Shown: one piece after another, positions 10,044-12,786 of the stretch
Layout of the letters: each line of letters starts with the position of its first letter
How positions within the stretch are numbered: the stretch's first letter is position 1
Assembly: GCA_026770585.1 (NCBI GenBank)
Contig: MU646365.1
Coordinates: 215,848-228,633, forward strand
Source: Baffinella frigidus
Taxonomy: Eukaryota; Cryptophyceae; Cryptomonadales; Baffinellaceae
Reading direction: 5' to 3'
Length of the DNA: 12,786 nucleotides
The notes under the pieces: model-generated
What the model saw: only the letters and a program-made list of their open reading frames with translations
The model's database searches: none
Told to the model about the DNA's origin: nothing
Translations under genes and position numbers: made by a program

Positions 10044-12786
10044 GTAAACCCCCATCCCGCCGTCCCCTCGCCCCCCTCCCTGATGTCTCGGCCCCGGGGG
10101 GGTAGCCGCCCCTGATGATTGTTGCACGTTGGCCCCGGGTATATGGTTGCAGGGTACGACTCTCTTACTTGTCGCTGAAGAGAGAGGAATGAAACGAGCA
10201 GGTTTCAACCGAATACTCATCTGATCCGTTACTCCCTCTCATCGCTCTTAAAGGCCAACAGATAATATGGTTTCTTTGCAATTCATCAGAGCCACTTGTT
10301 GCACGCCGGCCCCGGGTATCTGGCTCGTGCAGGGTCAGGATAAGGCCTCCGCACTCTGGCAGCACACCGCATCGGTGGGTGGACCCGCCGTATCGCTCCT
10401 TGCCCCCCGGTCTGCTCTCCTGCAAGTCTCCTCTGGACACCAACCCTCATAAAAGGAAAACTTTTTCAAATTTTGGATAGGTCCTACTTCCCAAAATTCG
10501 CTTTCTCGCAGTTTCTCACAGCCACTCGAGAATGCTGGAGGAACCTATTTACATGTGGGGTTGTAAAACTTTGTACCCGGTTAGGGTGTTCCAACCTCGT
10601 GCCTGGCCTACTCATGGCTAGTTATGTGACCAATCAACAAAAGTTACTACGCAAATGCCCACTTTGGAAAGAACATTGGTGTAAATAGGCGCCTCAAGCA
10701 TTCTCGTGTTTGGACCGAAAACCGTTCGCAAACTGTGGCAACCCTGTGCAGGAGCTCGATCCTGGTACAGATTTCCACAGCAAACTGTATGAATGTATTA
10801 GGTCTGGCACGCCCCGATTCGTACCAAGGTCCTACCACCAACCCTCACAACTTGGGCAAATCGAAAAAGTCAAAAACACCAAATCCCCATGGAGGCTGTA
10901 GGAATCCGACGGCCTTCAAGGGGATTTTTGGAGCCATTTCCCCCGATTTGCTCAGACTGTGAGGATTGTGGTAGTCTTACAAGGCCTTCACGGAAGGGAC
11001 TACATGGTGGCCATGTTGGTTTCACTCCGTGATAACCCCAACCCCCTACAGCGTGTGGCGTCGTGCCCGGACGCCCCTCCACTCCTCCCCGACCGCCCCG
11101 CCACGCCCGGACCTGATAAACCCTGGACCTGAACACTAAACCCTCAACTGTACAACCCCCTACAGCGTGTGGCGCCGTGCGAGAACGCTACCCCGCTCCT
11201 CCCCGACCTCCCTGCGACGCCCGGCCGCGCGCACCGCCCGACGCTCGTAATCCCGAAACCCGAAACCCGAAACCCGAAACCCAAAATCCGAAACCCGAAA
11301 CCGTGAACCCTCAACCTTAAACCCTGAACCCTGAAACAGGTTGTGGACCTCGACGAGACGCTGGTGCACACCACCTTCGACGTGCGTTATCCACCCTAAA
11401 CCCCAAACCCCAACCCCAAAACCCAAATCCCCGATCCCCAATCCCCAATCCCCAAACCCTAAACCCCAAACACCCCTGCCGCCACCCCCCCCCCCCGTCC
11501 CAGGGTTCAGGGTTAAGGGTTGAGGGTTTAGGAAGGAAGTGGGGACCCTTCCTCGTGGGAACCTTTCGAAGTGGGTACAGAAACAGGAATGCCTGTTTCT
11601 CGGGAGGAGACGCTGGTGCAAAGCGATACCCGAAACCCGATGCGCGAAACCCTACAGTACTAGCCATTACGGGACCGCGGTTTTCGGTTTTAGGTGTTGG
11701 GTTGCCACACCGCTGCTCGATGAGATTCGAGCGACGCCAACCTTGACGAGACGCTTGTGCAACCCACCTTCGACGTGACCCGCCCCGTGGATTGCTGTCT
11801 GGTACATTTTTCGCAGCACACTGTGGGAAGGTATGAGGTCCCAGGGCTAGGGATTAGGGATGATGAACTTGAAGAGACGCTCGTCCGCACCACCTCCGGC
11901 GTGCGTCATCCACCCTAAACCCCAAAACCCATCCCCCGAACCCCAAACCCCAAACCCCAAACCCCAAACCCTACTACCCAATCCCCCAAACCCCAATCCC
12001 CAATCCCCAAACCCCAATCCCCAACTCTCAAACCCTAAACCCTAAACCCTAACCCCGAAACCCTACAAACAGCAAACGAGAGGGTGGATCACGCACCGCC
12101 GGCCAGGCGTCTCATCCTTCCTCGCAGGTGTCCACCACGCCAGAGGGCTCGAGGGAAACCGCCGCCTTATCACAGCCAGATCTGGCTCAAGTGACGTTAG
12201 AACCCTTGGAGTTTCCGCTGAAACACGTCAAAAGTGGAGATTTCGAGCCCTCTGGCGTGGTCGCTTCGAAGGATGGTGGAAGGATGGGTAGGGTGGGTAG
12301 GGTGGGGGGGCACGCCTCCTCACACAGCAAACGAGAGGGTAGATCACGCACCGCTGTCCGGGCGTCTCCTCTTTCCTCGCAGGTGCCTCCCTACCCACTC
12401 GGTAGGCTACGCGGCACGTCCCTTCCCGGATTTCCGCACGTCCCTCCCCGGAAATCCGGGAAGGGACGTGACAATTGCTGACTTTTGGCGAGTTTCTTGG
12501 GCAAGAATCCGATGATTAACTTAAGCATGGTACCTCGTAGTGTTCTGAGTGGACCCTACTTCCTACACCGAAACCTAAAGTCTAAACTGTACACCATTAA
12601 CCCTACACCCTAAACCCTAGACCGTGAACTCTAAACCCTAAACCCTCAACACCAAACCCTAAACCTTAAACCCTAAGGACGACTCCTCCTTCCTTGCAGG
12701 TGTCTCCCTACACCTCACACCCCATACCCCAAACCCCAAACCCCAAACCCCAAACCCCAAAAACCAAACCCCAAACCCCAAACCCC
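9888..12786 (+). CDS. HAD/FCP1-type (CTD small phosphatase-like, NIF family) gene, 5' part
   Basis: The supported exons are 11166-11246 (acceptor CTACAG, RVAPCENATPLLPDLP... to PTL, donor CTC|GTAATC) and 11340-11381 (acceptor AAACAG, VVDLDETLVHTTFD, donor GAC|GTGCGT). Both join in phase 0 and give PTLVVDLDETLVHTTFD. This holds the DxDxT nucleophile motif of FCP1/SCP/Dullard phosphatases, which dephosphorylate serine in proteins such as the RNA polymerase II tail. A likely first exon is 9888-10043: ATG, then VSWWCCGALSG, ending GACCCT|GTAAAC in phase 0. Its WWCC near the start recalls the cysteine-rich N-terminus of SCP proteins. The next exon should begin V[SP]PY. Three candidate starts lie at 12128, 12383 and 12700, none convincingly complete, so the rest of the catalytic domain is probably beyond the window. 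Intermediate exons between 10043 and 11166 cannot be excluded. Confidence 0.65.
10119..10335. repeat. Direct repeat pair of about 38 bp
   Basis: TTGTTGCACGTTGGCCCCGG...GCAGGGT at 10119-10155 recurs as TTGTTGCACGCCGGCCCCGG...GCAGGGT at 10297-10335. Each copy ends in a possible acceptor (TGCAG|GG). I recognise no protein in either, but the pattern resembles the duplicated exon edges elsewhere here. Confidence 0.6.
10523..10708. mobile_element. MITE, CACNCGAGAATGCT family, copy 2
   Basis: The left end CACTCGAGAATGCTGGAGGA and the complement of GCGCCTCAAGCATTCTCGTG form an imperfect inverted repeat. The next ~35 bp on the left (ACATGTGGGGTTGTAAA) match the right end of the copy at 938-1124. The target duplication is not clear. 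Confidence 0.72.
10835..10971. mobile_element. 137-bp TA-flanked MITE, CCACCAACCCTCAC family
   Basis: The left end CCACCAACCCTCACAACTTG and right end CTGTGAGGATTGTGG are inverted, and an inner GGCAAATCG/CGATTTGCT pair extends the repeat. TA flanks lie at 10833-10834 and 10972-10973. The terminal 14 bp match the MITE at 8781-8887. Confidence 0.78.
11052..11112 (+). pseudogene. Truncated copy of phosphatase exon X
   Basis: The acceptor CTACAG is intact and the frame reads RVASCPDAPPLLPDRPATPG. It then runs into CCTGATAAACCCTGG without PTL or a donor. The intact copy starts 114 bp downstream. Confidence 0.75.
11166..11246 (+). CDS. Phosphatase exon X (linker into the DxDxT strand)
   Basis: 27 codons with acceptor CCCTACAG and donor CTC|GTAATC end in PATPGRAHRPTL, the basic stretch plus beta-strand start that usually precedes DLDETL in FCP1-type domains. 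It joins in phase 0 to exon Y. Confidence 0.75.
11247..11339 (+). repeat. Telomere-like intron between exons X and Y
   Basis: This 93-bp intron is almost entirely CCCGAAA and CCCTGAA/CCCTAAA variants on the sense strand, from GTAATC to AACAG. It is the cleanest case of a telomere-like repeat being the whole intron body. Confidence 0.82.
11340..11381 (+). CDS. Phosphatase exon Y, catalytic DLDET micro-exon
   Basis: This 42-bp exon encodes VVDLDETLVHTTFD between AAACAG and GTGCGT. D (11346-11348) and D (11352-11354) are the nucleophile and general acid of HAD phosphatases, and LVH follows as in SCP/Dullard enzymes. Three decayed relatives lie downstream. Confidence 0.82.
11393..11535. repeat. 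CCCTAAA/CCCCAAA tract after exon Y, with an inverted segment
   Basis: CCCCAAA and CCCCAAT units on the sense strand are followed by a C13 run. A short opposite-orientation stretch (GGGTTCAGGGTTAAGGG) then runs to about 11531. Confidence 0.85.
11604..11624 (+). pseudogene. Minimal exon Y fragment (Y2)
   Basis: GAGACGCTGGTGCA (ETLVQ) matches exon Y over 14 bases, just after the hairpin AGAAACAGG-AATG-CCTGTTTCT. It is short enough that chance cannot be dismissed by itself. Confidence 0.4.
11739..11774 (+). pseudogene. Exon Y copy with first catalytic Asp changed (Y3)
   Basis: It reads NLDETLVQPTFD against DLDETLVHTTFD, followed by GTGACC in place of GTGCGT. The acceptor is not recognisable. 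The nucleophilic Asp is Asn. Confidence 0.72.
11865..11900 (+). pseudogene. Exon Y copy with both catalytic Asp changed (Y4)
   Basis: It reads ELEETLVRTTSG and is followed by the donor and about 23 bp of intron (GTGCGTCATCCACCCTAAAC) with a single difference from the functional copy. The intron part is better conserved than the exon part. Confidence 0.75.
11913..12066. repeat. CCCCAAA/CCCTAAA tract
   Basis: About 150 bp of telomere-like variants on the sense strand lie downstream of Y4, with CCCCAAT units common. Similar tracts lie at 12595-12676 and from 12718 to the window end. Confidence 0.9.
12128..12139 (+). pseudogene. Exon Z start, copy 1 (interrupted)
   Basis: GTGTCCACCACG follows CTCGCAG but is immediately entered by an inverted-repeat element (12134-12261). 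The expected V[SP]PY is lost. Confidence 0.5.
12134..12261. mobile_element. 128-bp inverted-repeat element
   Basis: ACCACGCCAGAGGGCTCGA at 12134-12152 is the exact complement of 12243-12261. The interior holds AGCCAGATCTGGCT, a 14-bp palindrome. It sits directly on an exon-start copy. Confidence 0.72.
12383..12415 (+). CDS. Exon Z start, copy 2 (VPPY)
   Basis: After TTTCCTCGCAG the frame reads VPPYPLGRLRGTS and stays open to about 12481. VPPY after TTFD would suit an FCP1-type domain, but the perfect hairpin at 12415 interrupts it. This may be a truncated copy rather than the true exon. Confidence 0.35.
12415..12470. repeat. Perfect 21-bp-stem hairpin
   Basis: CACGTCCCTTCCCGGATTTCC at 12415-12435 is exactly complementary to 12450-12470, with a 14-nt loop that itself repeats CACGTCCCT. 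A solo foldback MITE or small-RNA hairpin is possible, and it is not a bacterial-type terminator. Confidence 0.85.
12700..12717 (+). pseudogene. Exon Z start, copy 3 (VSPY)
   Basis: After TTCCTTGCAG it reads VSPYTS and then dissolves into CCCCATACCCCAAACCCC repeat that runs to the window edge. Confidence 0.5.

Larger units (their letters stand above)
10044..11051. other. Presumed intron with mobile elements
   Basis: Between the candidate first exon and the first copy of exon X I find no convincing further exon. It contains the direct repeat pair (10119-10335), one CACNCGAGAATGCT MITE (10523-10708) and one CCACCAACCCTCAC MITE (10835-10971). It has no telomere-like tract. Confidence 0.4.
10763..11833. 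repeat. Pair of ~37-bp GGTACA direct repeats
   Basis: CCTGGTACAGATTTCCACAG...ACTGT...GTA near 10761-10799 resembles TCTGGTACATTTTTCGCAGC...ACTGT...GTA near 11798-11833. GGTACAAAT/ATTTGTACC-like words also occur inside several MITEs here. Confidence 0.5.
12069..12385. repeat. 62-bp direct repeat carrying a 3' splice site, two copies
   Basis: ACAGCAAACGAGAGGGTGGA...TTCCTCGCAG|GTG at 12069-12130 recurs at 12324-12385 with the same length and few differences. Each copy contains a pyrimidine tract, CTCGCAG and the first codon of the presumed next phosphatase exon. A third acceptor, CCTTCCTTGCAG|GTGTCTCCCTAC, lies at 12688-12711. Confidence 0.82.

Noticed and set aside
11160-11621. Minus-strand open frames of repeated Gly/Phe/Arg (GFGFRVSGF-like)
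   Set aside because: These are translations of telomere-like repeats, which stay open in some frames.

Overview
This window is eukaryotic nuclear DNA, most likely from a unicellular alga or related protist. Coding sequence is cut into very short exons (42-156 bp apart from one 746-bp exon) with canonical GT-AG junctions, and introns and spacers are packed with degenerate TTTAGGG-type (plant/green-algal type) telomere-like repeats and short inverted-repeat elements. A six-frame ORF view misses nearly all of this. I inferred the lineage from repeat type and gene style and cannot name the species.

Layout. (1) 211-2518, minus: a five-exon RING + SAP + TRAF-type zinc-finger protein, a probable E3 ubiquitin ligase. 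Its 3' end may lie outside the window. (2) 2519-4748: intergenic, with a telomere-like tract and a cluster of KpnI-site-bearing palindromic MITEs, one of them in a 173-bp tandem duplication. (3) 4749-9452, minus: a five-exon gene for a 135-residue, signal-peptide, six-cysteine protein. It resembles the small eukaryotic family with a C-x3-C-x4-CY...YG.D.LEEGEVD signature, which I recall as DUF4787. All four splice junctions agree in phase. Its introns hold many broken copies of its own exons 3, 4 and possibly 5. (4) 9888-12786+, plus: the start of a divergently transcribed HAD/FCP1-type (CTD-small-phosphatase-like, NIF) gene with an intact DLDET catalytic exon. It continues beyond the window and is also surrounded by decayed copies of its own exons.

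The main oddity is common to genes 2 and 3. Fragments of small exons, each still carrying one splice site, are multiplied within introns between telomere-like tracts, and usually only one full-length intact copy is left. In several exon-fragment series the break falls at nearly the same place. Telomere-like repeats in introns lie mostly with CCCTAAA on the sense strand, an orientation that contains neither GT nor AG. Several TA-flanked mariner-type MITEs sit in introns, and one abuts a 5' splice site so closely that its TA target duplication supplies part of the GTA donor.
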